Positions 26,061 to 34,198 of a stretch of 46,263 nucleotides of DNA are shown piece by piece. Below the pieces are notes generated by a model. That model was not told the origin of the DNA. It made no database searches and saw only the letters and a program-made list of their open reading frames with translations. Source of the DNA: Candidatus Omnitrophota bacterium (GTDB taxonomy: Bacteria > Omnitrophota > Omnitrophia > Omnitrophales > Aquincolibacteriaceae). The position numbers were made by a program, and so were the translations under genes. Location: positions 1 to 46,263 of the forward strand of contig JAFGHI010000058.1 in assembly GCA_016930235.1 (NCBI GenBank). Reading direction: 5' to 3'. Within the stretch, counting starts at the first letter, position 1. Each line of letters opens with the position of its first letter.

Positions 26061-27020
26061 TCACCACTCACATTTATCGAGATCCGTTTTTTTCAGCCAC
26101 TGATAGTATTTCTTAAGTCCATCCCGCAACAAAACTTCCGGACGGTAACCCAAAACCTCAAAAGCCCGTTCGGTCGCAGCAACCCGCCGGGTCACGGAAT
26201 CCCACAACCTTTTTCTTTGATGCACAACTTTAGATTTCGATTGGGTGATTTCTAAAATATGCTCTACAAGATCGTTTACGCTCGTTTCAATGCCGGATGC
26301 AATATTTAGGACCTGCCCTACCGCTTTTTCTTTCTGGGATGCCAAGATCGTGGCACGAACCGTATCATCCACATAATTGAAATCCCGGGTTTCCTCACCC
26401 GTTCCGGTGACTGTAATTTCTTCGTTTCGGATCGCCTTGTACAAAAAATTGCCGATCACATTCCGATACTTGCCTGGATACTCATTGGGCCCATAAACAT
26501 TGAAATATCGTAGGATGACGGCTTTTAAACCATGGTGTTCCACAAAAAAATGGACATATTGTTCCCCCAAGAGCTTCGTAATGGCATAAGGCGTATCCAA
26601 ACTAAATTCACGGCAGCTTTCGGCAAGCGGTTCCCTTCGATTCCCGTAGACACAAGAGGAGGATGTGTAAATAAACCTTTCCACATGATTTTCAACTGCC
26701 TTGAGCAGCAATTTCAGCGTTCCCAATCCGTTGATCTGGAGATCCCTTTGGGGAAAATCAACGGAATTCTGATTTGCAAAATTGGCCGCCAGGTGAAATA
26801 CCGCATGGATCTTGTCTTTCCACACCAAATTCAGATCCTCATCCGATTCAACGCTTCCCTGGATGAACCGGACATTCTTACGCATTTTGAGATTCTCGAC
26901 GTGCCCCGAAGAGAGATTATCTAAAACGACAATTCGATTATCGGGATTTTTCGAAAGCTGATTGGCCAACGTGCTGCCAATAGCCCCTGCACCTCCGGTA
27001 ATCAGTATTCGTTTCTTCAT
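26061..27020 (-). CDS. NAD-dependent epimerase/dehydratase, UDP-glucose 4-epimerase-like
   Basis: This 319-residue extended SDR shows TGGAGAIGST at about 7-16, VVLDNLSSGH at 31-40, YTSSSCVYG, and the catalytic YAITK (Tyr-x3-Lys). LRYFNVYGPNE and DFNYVDDTVRA follow. The pattern is that of the GalE/WbpP/CapI-type 4-epimerases rather than dehydratases, since it lacks the T-D-E triad of RmlB. The ATG has GGGAGAAAGG directly upstream and a strong promoter 44-72 bases before it, so it starts a new transcript that also contains a GT2 and wecB. The exact hexose or HexNAc substrate is unknown. Confidence 0.88.
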   Translation of the reverse strand: MKKRILITGGAGAIGSTLANQLSKNPDNRIVVLDNLSSGHVENLKMRKNVRFIQGSVESDEDLNLVWKDKIHAVFHLAANFANQNSVDFPQRDLQINGLGTLKLLLKAVENHVERFIYTSSSCVYGNRREPLAESCREFSLDTPYAITKLLGEQYVHFFVEHHGLKAVILRYFNVYGPNEYPGKYRNVIGNFLYKAIRNEEITVTGTGEETRDFNYVDDTVRATILASQKEKAVGQVLNIASGIETSVNDLVEHILEITQSKSKVVHQRKRLWDSVTRRVAATERAFEVLGYRPEVLLRDGLKKYYQWLKKTDLDKCEW

Positions 27021-27063
27021 CCTTTCTCCCTTATTGCACCTTATCTAAAAAAACATTTACTGA

Positions 27064-27092
27064 AGAATATCGGGTCTCCTACGCCCTGTCAA
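27064..27092 (-). promoter_or_regulatory. Sigma70-type promoter upstream of the epimerase-GT2-wecB unit
   Basis: A perfect TTGACA (27092-27087) and TATTCT (27069-27064, 4 of 6) are separated by exactly 17 bases, in the 91-base gap between two genes and pointing at the ATG at 27020. It is the best promoter match seen in the window. Transcription would start near 27057 and give a short leader of about 37 bases. Confidence 0.65.
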
Positions 27093-27111
27093 GCCCCCGC
27101 AAAACCTTCTC

Positions 27112-28779
27112 CTAGAGCCGTACCAGCTTGGCCTTTTTCTCGTCGCGGTCAAAATATCCCAAATAATGCTCCCTCTCCGGATAGTAATCCCGCAAGCGCT
27201 GGTTCTCTTCGGCCTTGTCCTTCGCATAAAGTATCTTGCCGTCTAAAGCTGGACGATTGCGAATAGCATCATCCTGCGACATGACGAGTCGCTGCCCTAA
27301 AAAACCTCTTATAAAAACGATTGCAGGGTTTTGGATCCTTTCCTCGGCAAAATCGTATAGAGCCTTCCTTTGTCTCGACGCTTCTTCGTAATATTCCCCC
27401 TGCTTCGCGTATAAGTATCCCGAAACGATCAAACTCAACATAAAACCTGTTAAAATGAATTTCCTTAACTTTTCATTATCACTCCGCACCCACTGAACTA
27501 TCCCATCCGCCAAAACCATCGCGAAGAATGGAAATCCATCATAATAGTAGCGGGGTCCATATTGATTCCCGCCCCACGAAAAATAGAAAAAATAGGCGAT
27601 CACCGGATAGAAAAAAGCAAAATGAAAAAGTTTGGTAGGGGCCGGCATCTGCCGCTTTTGAAAAACCCTCACTAAAAAAAGCATAACGAGAAATGCCGGC
27701 ATCCAGTCCATGAGATAGAAGAAACGCGCAAAGACAAAGATGATCCCGTCAAGCGGTGTGTAAAAATCCCTAAAACCCAACCGCTCCCAACTTTTATCAT
27801 ACCGGTTGGGAGCCTTATGGAACTTTCCCGTCACGACAAAGTTTTGAAATAAAACGAGAAGGACAAAAAAAGCCAGTATGGATAGGACGACAACATGAAC
27901 CTTCCTGATCGGCTCCTTTCGCCTCAACACGGGCCATAATTGATAGAGCAGAAAAGGCGCAGCGATAGCTGCCATCGAAAGATAGCGGGTTGCAAGCCCA
28001 TAACCGATAGCCAAAGCTGCCAGAGCCGCCCAGACCATCTCACTTCGTTTGTGCTCAGATTCTCTCCACTTCAAGAAAGAATATGAAAAAAGTGCGACCA
28101 TAAGTAAACATGTGCCATGGGAAAAATAAGAGGCCCCTGTAAAAAGAAAAAAAGGGCTTGCGAGCAACAAAAAAGAAGCCAGCAATGCCGTCGGACGTCC
28201 GTAGAGTCTTCTAGCCACAATAAAGAAAATAACAAAAGCTAAAGTTGTCATGAGGGGATTCATCCAATCCAAAATATTCCATTGGATTCCCAAGGCCATC
28301 AGAAGCGGCCACCCGAAAGGATACACACTGAACCACTTTCCATCACGATTGCCGACATGAATCACGTCAAAAAACTCAGACAAAGGATGCGGCTCAACCC
28401 ACCATTTTCCCATTCGGAAGCACTCTGCCAAAAAATAGCAGGAATGTTCATCCGCCGAATTCATAAAACTATGAAGAATATGGCGATTCACCCAGATTAA
28501 GGACGCCAAGAGGATTACCGACATCAAAAAAAGCGTCAGACGCCATCGACGGCAAATCCCCTGCCCTGCACGCACAATCAAAACAAAGAACCGGCTCGGC
28601 AGAAAATAAGCGGACAAATAGGCAAGCAAAAGAACGGCTCCTAAAAGAACCATCGCATCCGGCGAAATAAAAAGGTTCCGGCCGTTGGCTTCTCTTACAA
28701 AAGGGTACCACGCAGGCGCCATAAAAAGAAAAGCGCTCGCCACAATAACCGCTACGGAGAGCCATATCTTTTTGATCAT
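27112..28779 (-). CDS. GT39/ArnT-like multipass glycosyltransferase
   Basis: This 555-residue integral membrane protein has about ten hydrophobic segments. Between the early TM helices lies FMNSADEHSCYF with D110-E111, the acidic pair in the first external loop that marks GT-C enzymes of the PMT/ArnT/GT39 group. YGLATRYLSMAA and GGNQYGPRYYYDGFPF later in the protein are typical of family members annotated as glycosyltransferase family 39. It should use a polyprenyl-phosphate sugar and act outside the cytoplasm. The ATG is 1 base after the stop of the SGNH hydrolase gene. Acceptor and donor cannot be read from sequence. Confidence 0.82.
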   Translation of the reverse strand: MIKKIWLSVAVIVASAFLFMAPAWYPFVREANGRNLFISPDAMVLLGAVLLLAYLSAYFLPSRFFVLIVRAGQGICRRWRLTLFLMSVILLASLIWVNRHILHSFMNSADEHSCYFLAECFRMGKWWVEPHPLSEFFDVIHVGNRDGKWFSVYPFGWPLLMALGIQWNILDWMNPLMTTLAFVIFFIVARRLYGRPTALLASFLLLASPFFLFTGASYFSHGTCLLMVALFSYSFLKWRESEHKRSEMVWAALAALAIGYGLATRYLSMAAIAAPFLLYQLWPVLRRKEPIRKVHVVVLSILAFFVLLVLFQNFVVTGKFHKAPNRYDKSWERLGFRDFYTPLDGIIFVFARFFYLMDWMPAFLVMLFLVRVFQKRQMPAPTKLFHFAFFYPVIAYFFYFSWGGNQYGPRYYYDGFPFFAMVLADGIVQWVRSDNEKLRKFILTGFMLSLIVSGYLYAKQGEYYEEASRQRKALYDFAEERIQNPAIVFIRGFLGQRLVMSQDDAIRNRPALDGKILYAKDKAEENQRLRDYYPEREHYLGYFDRDEKKAKLVRL

Positions 28780-28780
28780 A

Positions 28781-29881
28781 TCAAGAAACCTTTTTTAGAT
28801 AACCTTGCTGAATAAGATAATCATAAATACTCTTTGCCGCTAAGCGGTGCCCTTCGGCTGTCCAGTGCCAGTCATCTTGGATGTAATATTTCGTGAGGCC
28901 TTCTTCGGATACTTTCCTACGAAAGATAGGCGTTAAATCTAAAAAAGGAACGTCCATCCGATCAGCAAACCGGACCAACGATTTTTCGAGTGAAAACTTG
29001 CGTTCTCCCTTTACCCATCGATCGGGAGGGATCACCACCAAAACAGGGATCGAGTGGGATTCCTTGATCTCCGTAATAAGTTGCTTAAGCATCGCCTGCC
29101 CTAAGATCCACTCATCGGTCAAATCAGGATCCAATATCTTCAAATTCTTTCCTAATCTCAGCATTCCTTTTCTCATCAGTTTGTAAACTTCGCTTTTCAT
29201 CAGTAACAATTCGATCGGATTCCGCTCCACCAGGATCGGGTATTGATTTGTTGTCAATTCAAACGGTTGCGGCACCGGCACGTTTTTCAAAACCAAATCG
29301 CCATTTGCCAACAATTTGAAATAAGGCTTTGCATGCCCCGAATCAGCAAAGGCCCTTGTCGCACGCCAAAATTGCTCTGGAAAAACTCCAATTAAAACAA
29401 TGTCCGGATGGAACTTCTTTCCGATCACTCTATAACTCATCAAAATCTGATCAATACCATATCCCGGCACACCCAGATTAAGCACTTCTGGACGGCTATC
29501 CAACCGCTCTAATTGAGCACAAACACCTTCCCCGTCTTTAACGCCGTACCCAAAGACAAAGCTGTCGCCTAAAAACAGGACCCTCGTAATACCTTCTTGT
29601 TTTTCCAGGCTGTAATCACGCACACCACGGAAACCATCCCGGTTGGTATGAACATCAACCTCACCTTCCGTCGTAGGAAGGAAGGCATGTTTCATGGATT
29701 GGTGATACCAGCCTAATTCGGGGTGATGCTCCGTCCATACACGTTCAGGGACAAGAACCCAATCTTCCTTAGGTTGATTCGACATTTTGGGCTGTTCAAC
29801 ATTAAAAATTCGTAGAGCAACTTCGGCGAGAAAAAAAGAAAATACAACAGCAAAAAAGACTAGCAATAAGTTTTTCTTCAT
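28781..29881 (-). CDS. Membrane-anchored SGNH/GDSL hydrolase-like protein
   Basis: This 366-residue protein starts with an uncleaved TM segment (about 4-25), so the catalytic domain is probably periplasmic. VLFLGDSFVFGYGV gives the GDS block with the nucleophile Ser107, LGVPGYG the Gly block, and DDWHWTAEGH near the end the D-x-x-H block (D336, H339). Such proteins in glycan loci act as O-acetyl esterases or acetyltransferases (AlgX/AlgJ, DltD-like folds). Located directly before a GT39-like gene, with which it is probably co-translated, it may trim or transfer acetyl groups on the exported glycan. Whether it is a hydrolase or a transferase is not decidable here. Confidence 0.85.
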   Translation of the reverse strand: MKKNLLLVFFAVVFSFFLAEVALRIFNVEQPKMSNQPKEDWVLVPERVWTEHHPELGWYHQSMKHAFLPTTEGEVDVHTNRDGFRGVRDYSLEKQEGITRVLFLGDSFVFGYGVKDGEGVCAQLERLDSRPEVLNLGVPGYGIDQILMSYRVIGKKFHPDIVLIGVFPEQFWRATRAFADSGHAKPYFKLLANGDLVLKNVPVPQPFELTTNQYPILVERNPIELLLMKSEVYKLMRKGMLRLGKNLKILDPDLTDEWILGQAMLKQLITEIKESHSIPVLVVIPPDRWVKGERKFSLEKSLVRFADRMDVPFLDLTPIFRRKVSEEGLTKYYIQDDWHWTAEGHRLAAKSIYDYLIQQGYLKKVS

Positions 29882-29917
29882 GATCGGTGACCGTGGTAAG
29901 TTGAATTAGATAATGCC

Positions 29918-30910
29918 TTAAGATCTCCATGAGGGCGGCATATTGACCGGCACTTCGATACGACCAAACGCTTTACTCTTTCTTACCCCATGCGTTTTGG
30001 CCCATGCTCCCATCCGTTGAAGCCCCTCTTCAAGAGCAACAGGATTCTCTGCTCCCAAAATTTTCTTTGCCTTGCTGTGGTCCGAGTATGCTTCATCAAC
30101 CTCATTGCGGCGATCTAAATATTGAATGTTTGGCTTGACTCTAAAAACCTTAGCGACCTCATTAGCGAGAATATTGACTGTGTAAGGGATATCCGCCCCA
30201 ACATTAAATATTTGATTATAGGCCCCTGGGATATCTATAGATTTTGCAATCACCGGGGCAACATCCCCAATATAACTAAAAGCCCTCTTTTGATTACCGT
30301 CGCCAAAAATTGTCATGGGCGATCCCTGCATAATTTGATTCATAAAGATCCCGACAACATTTCGATAACGATCGCCGATATTCTGACGTTCTCCATAAAC
30401 ATTATGGGGACGGAAAATAATGTAGGGCATGCCAAACATGAGGCGTGAAACATGGAGCTCCTGTTCGACCGCCAACTTAGCAATGCCGTATGAATCCTCG
30501 GGAACGGGTTGAATATCCTCGCGCATGGGTAGCTGATTTTTGCCATAAACTGCAATCGATGATGTAAAGACAAAACATTTGATTTTATTGAGGATAGATT
30601 CGTTGATAAGATTAACCGACCCGATAAGATTATTTTCGTAATTAAATCTTTTTATAAAATGGCTCAGGCCCTCAGCGGCATAAGCAGCTAAATGGAAAAC
30701 ATAATCAAAGGTGTATTCTTTGAATATCCTTTTAACTAAACTGGAGTCTACGATTGAGCCTTCAATGAAAACAGCATTGGTGGGAACATTTTCTTGAAAT
30801 CCCCCGCTTAAATCATCGAGCACAACAACTTCATGCCCTCGCCCCAATAAGGCATCGGCAATATGAGAACCAATAAAACCGGCTCCTCCTGTTACGAGTG
30901 ATTTAGGCAT
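29918..30910 (-). CDS. NAD-dependent epimerase/dehydratase (UDP-glucose 4-epimerase-like)
   Basis: This 330-residue extended SDR has TGGAGFIGSHI near the N-terminus, VVLDDLSGG, FTSSIAVYG and the catalytic YGIAK. RPHNVYGERQN and AFSYIGDVA follow, as in GalE-like proteins. The ATG at 30910 gives the usual family start and overlaps the preceding GT2 stop by 8 bases; a TTG at 30928 would add 6 residues and is less likely. It is one of three GalE-like paralogues in the window, and their late motifs differ enough that they probably act on different sugars. Confidence 0.87.
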   Translation of the reverse strand: MPKSLVTGGAGFIGSHIADALLGRGHEVVVLDDLSGGFQENVPTNAVFIEGSIVDSSLVKRIFKEYTFDYVFHLAAYAAEGLSHFIKRFNYENNLIGSVNLINESILNKIKCFVFTSSIAVYGKNQLPMREDIQPVPEDSYGIAKLAVEQELHVSRLMFGMPYIIFRPHNVYGERQNIGDRYRNVVGIFMNQIMQGSPMTIFGDGNQKRAFSYIGDVAPVIAKSIDIPGAYNQIFNVGADIPYTVNILANEVAKVFRVKPNIQYLDRRNEVDEAYSDHSKAKKILGAENPVALEEGLQRMGAWAKTHGVRKSKAFGRIEVPVNMPPSWRS

Positions 30911-31646
30911 GATTCTTTTTCTCGGCAAATAATTTCTGTTCGCAAATTCGCGATTTATGAAGGAGATAAAGCAGGACGGTTCTTAAGATGCTCAGGCCGT
31001 AATGCACCCCTTTCGTAAAAGACATTTGGGAATTTTCTCCTTGATACCGTGTAGGGTGAGGGATCTCGGCTATCTTGGCCTTTCGAATCGCCGCTTGAAT
31101 GATGATGTCAGTATCAAAATCAAACTTCTCGCTAAGCATGTCGATGGGGACTTGTTTTAAAAAGGCCGTTGTAAAAGCACGGTATCCGTTGTGATAATCC
31201 GTAAGCTTCGTCCCAAAAACGAAATTCTCAAGATAGGTCAAAAAACGGTTGGGTATATATTTCCAGATGGGCATTCCCTGACGCAGCGCATCTCCCAAAA
31301 TCATCCTTGTACCTGTCACGACATCGTATTTTTCATCACGGATCTTCGAAACAAACTGATTCGCCAGAGTCGGATCATATTGATTGTCCCCATGCACCAT
31401 GACCACAAGATCATATCCCCTTCGGATGGCTTCTTGATATCCTGTCTTTTGAGTGCCGCCGTATCCTCTGTTTTTTTCGTGACGAACAACCTCGGCACCC
31501 ATCTTTCGGGCAATAGCTCCTGTTTCGTCCGTACTCGCATCGTCTACAACAAGGATGTCATCTTGGCACACGGAGCGAACCCCTTCAATCGTTTTTGCGA
31601 TAACATTAGCCACATTGTGAGCTGGCATAAAAATCAAGGCTTTCAT
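30903..31646 (-). CDS. Family 2 glycosyltransferase (DPM1-like)
   Basis: This 247-residue GT-A protein begins LIFMPAHNVANVI, has LVVDDASTDETG at about 32-43 and VMVHGDNQYDP at about 82-92, which supplies the DxD-like Asp. The segment YHNGYRAFTT and the acidic EKFDFDTDI are typical of polyprenyl-phosphate glucosyl/mannosyltransferases. It would load a sugar on undecaprenyl phosphate. It is the first gene after a candidate promoter in the 111-base gap, followed by an epimerase that may make its donor. A short hydrophobic stretch near the C-terminus (about 218-230) is the only possible membrane contact. Confidence 0.87.
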   Translation of the reverse strand: MKALIFMPAHNVANVIAKTIEGVRSVCQDDILVVDDASTDETGAIARKMGAEVVRHEKNRGYGGTQKTGYQEAIRRGYDLVVMVHGDNQYDPTLANQFVSKIRDEKYDVVTGTRMILGDALRQGMPIWKYIPNRFLTYLENFVFGTKLTDYHNGYRAFTTAFLKQVPIDMLSEKFDFDTDIIIQAAIRKAKIAEIPHPTRYQGENSQMSFTKGVHYGLSILRTVLLYLLHKSRICEQKLFAEKKNHA

Positions 31647-31688
31647 ACGGTTTAAATCTCTCTCTTTTTGGGGTTATTAAAGTAGTGG

Positions 31689-31717
31689 ATTATATCGAAA
31701 ACTGACGTTTCCTTAAA
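31689..31717 (-). promoter_or_regulatory. Candidate sigma70-type promoter for GT2-epimerase-SGNH-GT39 unit
   Basis: On the minus strand a perfect TATAAT (31694-31689) is preceded by TTTAAG (31717-31712, 3 of 6) with a 17-base spacer, 43 bases upstream of the ATG at 31646. The -10 is strong but the -35 is poor, so it may need an activator. Confidence 0.4.
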
Positions 31718-31757
31718 GCTCTTTCTGGATTACAGTTAGGAGTCCCCAATTTAAGGG

Positions 31758-33458
31758 TCAGATCCGGTAAATATAGAGGGGCTGACCATTACGTTCCCGA
31801 CGCCACAAATCTTTCCACAAAAAGGGGCCACCGGTTATAGGATGCTCCATGGCCCACTTCGGTCTCCCCCCTCGGTAGGGATTAAACGTCGCCACAAGTT
31901 GCGTCTTCTCAGAAAGATTATTATAAAAATGACGATTAGCATCATCTTTCCTTAATCGTGCGACAATGACAAAGTCGACCCCGATATCTTTCAATCGGTC
32001 CAAATCATAGGGGACAGGCTCTTTAGCCATTAAAAAGGGCTCTGGCTGGTCCTCGCCATCTTGTCTCAGCCCATAAAGCCAATATCCCGGTCTTTCTCCC
32101 GCATTATGCAAGTAATACTCAAGTTTACGTTTCTGAACCTCAGCAAAGGGCGTATCCTTGATTTTTTCCATCTTTGTCATCAACTGTTCCTCAGAAAATC
32201 GCAGCCTCGGCATATAAAACTCAATATCCATTGCAACACGTTTTCCCTTCGGGATATGTTTTTCGAACCAATTCAGGGCAAGCGTCCTTGTATCCGCCTG
32301 ACTCATGACGAAATCAAACCTAAGGGATTTGATCATGGTCGGAAGACACAGCGAGAGAATCCCAATCCAGAGAATAAGTTTGCGGTTGCGATTGATTTTC
32401 CGTACCCAGCATAGCCAAAAATCTGCTGCGAAAAGAACCATAATTGGAACTAACGGCAGGACATATCGGGCATAGGGCTGCCCCCATACTTTAAGAATAC
32501 CCAAGTACGATAAAAGGAAAACAGCCAAAATACGGTTTTCACTATTTTTCCACATGCTGGGCCGAAAAAGCTGAAACACTGCAAATAAAACGATGGGATA
32601 GCCAACAGCTCCGATGAGCGAATAATAAACAATTTTTATCCAAGATACGCCGCCGAGATGTGCTTTTGATTCTTGTGCGACTTCTTGCATAAAAGATGCG
32701 TGATCTAAAATCGAAAACGGATTAAGTAAAATAAAAACAAATGCTCCCGACAAAAAAGCCAGAAAAATAGCTTTGAAGGCATCTCGGATCCTTCTCGTCG
32801 ACATTAAAGCAATACCATACGCTATGATGAGCGCGGCGCCGTTATACTTGAAAGCCGCTGCGATTCCGATGACAGCCCCCGCCGAAACATGCCAGAACTT
32901 TTCTCCTCCTCTCGCAGGGATTTGAAGAATGATGATCAACGCAAAGACCATCACGAAAACAAGCGGAATATCCGCATAAATATAGTGGGAATCACGGACA
33001 TGCAGAAACGCAACGCTCATCAGCAAACCGCTCAATAGCCCCGTTCCTAAAGAAAAAAATCTCTTCCCTAAGCGGTAAACCAGATAAACCGTCAGCGTTC
33101 CCAAGAGTACGCCAAAGCAACAGCGAGCCAGCCAATAAAAGATGCTCGGATCCTGGTAAAAATAAATCTCAAAATCCGAAGGGCTTGAAAAGAGCCCCGT
33201 TAACCTTCCCGCCAAATAAAAACAAGCGTAGAGACCAAATAACAAATAGCTCGTAAGCGGAGGAATTTTAAAAAAATGCGGATTGAAATCACCCGTGCCA
33301 TAGGCAAGTGCATGATTGACAATAATCGGTTCGTCGGCATGATAAAGATGCGGTAAACCAAAATCGACCGCATAAAAACGCAACACAAATCCTAACGCGA
33401 GAATTCCTAAGAGTATCCATCTTTCCCGGGATAAGTTAAGCAACACGCTTTTCTCCAT
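31758..33458 (-). CDS. GT39-like multipass glycosyltransferase (second copy)
   Basis: This 566-residue membrane protein has about ten to twelve TM segments. The first external loop carries PHLYHADEPIIV with D42-E43, the acidic pair of GT-C enzymes. KIPPLTSYLLFGL and HYIYADIPLVF follow in the family's usual places. The last 150 residues are soluble and include MDIEFYMPRLRFSEE. The gene lies 20 bases after the ALG5-like GT2, which would make a polyprenyl-phosphate hexose, so donor synthesis and use are plausibly paired. It is related in kind to the gene at 27112-28779 but the sequences have diverged widely. Confidence 0.83.
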   Translation of the reverse strand: MEKSVLLNLSRERWILLGILALGFVLRFYAVDFGLPHLYHADEPIIVNHALAYGTGDFNPHFFKIPPLTSYLLFGLYACFYLAGRLTGLFSSPSDFEIYFYQDPSIFYWLARCCFGVLLGTLTVYLVYRLGKRFFSLGTGLLSGLLMSVAFLHVRDSHYIYADIPLVFVMVFALIIILQIPARGGEKFWHVSAGAVIGIAAAFKYNGAALIIAYGIALMSTRRIRDAFKAIFLAFLSGAFVFILLNPFSILDHASFMQEVAQESKAHLGGVSWIKIVYYSLIGAVGYPIVLFAVFQLFRPSMWKNSENRILAVFLLSYLGILKVWGQPYARYVLPLVPIMVLFAADFWLCWVRKINRNRKLILWIGILSLCLPTMIKSLRFDFVMSQADTRTLALNWFEKHIPKGKRVAMDIEFYMPRLRFSEEQLMTKMEKIKDTPFAEVQKRKLEYYLHNAGERPGYWLYGLRQDGEDQPEPFLMAKEPVPYDLDRLKDIGVDFVIVARLRKDDANRHFYNNLSEKTQLVATFNPYRGGRPKWAMEHPITGGPFLWKDLWRRERNGQPLYIYRI

Positions 33459-33478
33459 GCAAGTTATCGGAAGGGTCT

Positions 33479-34198
33479 CTAATCAAAACGATGTAACCAC
33501 CGAATTCGGACAAGATCCAAAAACATCCTGATCGGATCCAAAATAATCGAGACACGGCTATTGGGCGAATTTCTCCACGTGACCGGAGCCTCGAAGATCC
33601 GATATCCCTTTCTTTGAGCTAGATATATAATTTCCGCATCAAAACCGAAACCCAGAATCTTCTGTTTTTCAAACAAATCTTTAGCAACCTCATGTTTAAA
33701 GCATTTAAACCCGCATTGCGAATCATGAATCCCGCGAAAAACCAATGTACGCGCACATAAATTAAAGACCTTTCCCATCGTTTCTCTCAAAGCACTCTGA
33801 TGAACCTCCACGTTCGAGTTTTTGAGTCCTCGAGAAGCGATAACGATATCGTAACCATCCTCATGCGCAGCCATAAATCGATTCACCTCTTCAATGGGCG
33901 TCGACAAATCTGCATCGCAAAATAAGAGATATTGCCCTTCGCCTGTCAGCATGCCCCATCGTACGGCATGCCCCTTGCCAATGTTTTTGGGCGTTTCCAA
34001 TATCTTGTGCCTGAAATCATTCAATTTATCTCGGGCTGCTTGAACTGTGGCATCAGTGCTCCCGTCATCCACAACAATAACTTCGGAGCTGTAAGGCTGC
34101 TCATGCAAAAAAGAAACGATTCGGCCAAGCGTCTCTTGGATTCTTTTTTCCTCATTGAAAGCAGGTATGATCACCGATAATTTCAAATCGGAATTCAT
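33479..34198 (-). CDS. Polyprenyl-phosphate glucosyltransferase-like GT2 (ALG5 type)
   Basis: This 239-residue GT2 has SVIIPAFNEEKRI, VVDDGSTDATVQ at about 42-53, FCDADLSTPIEE and the segments GFGFDAEIIYLAQRKGYRI and APVTWRNSPNSRV, which are characteristic of dolichyl-phosphate beta-glucosyltransferases (ALG5) and bacterial relatives. The likely reaction is a UDP-hexose plus undecaprenyl phosphate giving the lipid-linked hexose. The next gene is a GT39-like membrane transferase, a natural user of this product. The ATG overlaps the stop of the SDR gene as ATGA. Confidence 0.88.
   Translation of the reverse strand: MNSDLKLSVIIPAFNEEKRIQETLGRIVSFLHEQPYSSEVIVVDDGSTDATVQAARDKLNDFRHKILETPKNIGKGHAVRWGMLTGEGQYLLFCDADLSTPIEEVNRFMAAHEDGYDIVIASRGLKNSNVEVHQSALRETMGKVFNLCARTLVFRGIHDSQCGFKCFKHEVAKDLFEKQKILGFGFDAEIIYLAQRKGYRIFEAPVTWRNSPNSRVSIILDPIRMFLDLVRIRWLHRFD

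Noticed and set aside
31191-31655. Plus-strand open frame of 154 codons opposite the GT2 gene at 30903-31646
   Set aside because: It is antisense to a clear GT2 gene; the composition is that of a complementary-strand shadow.
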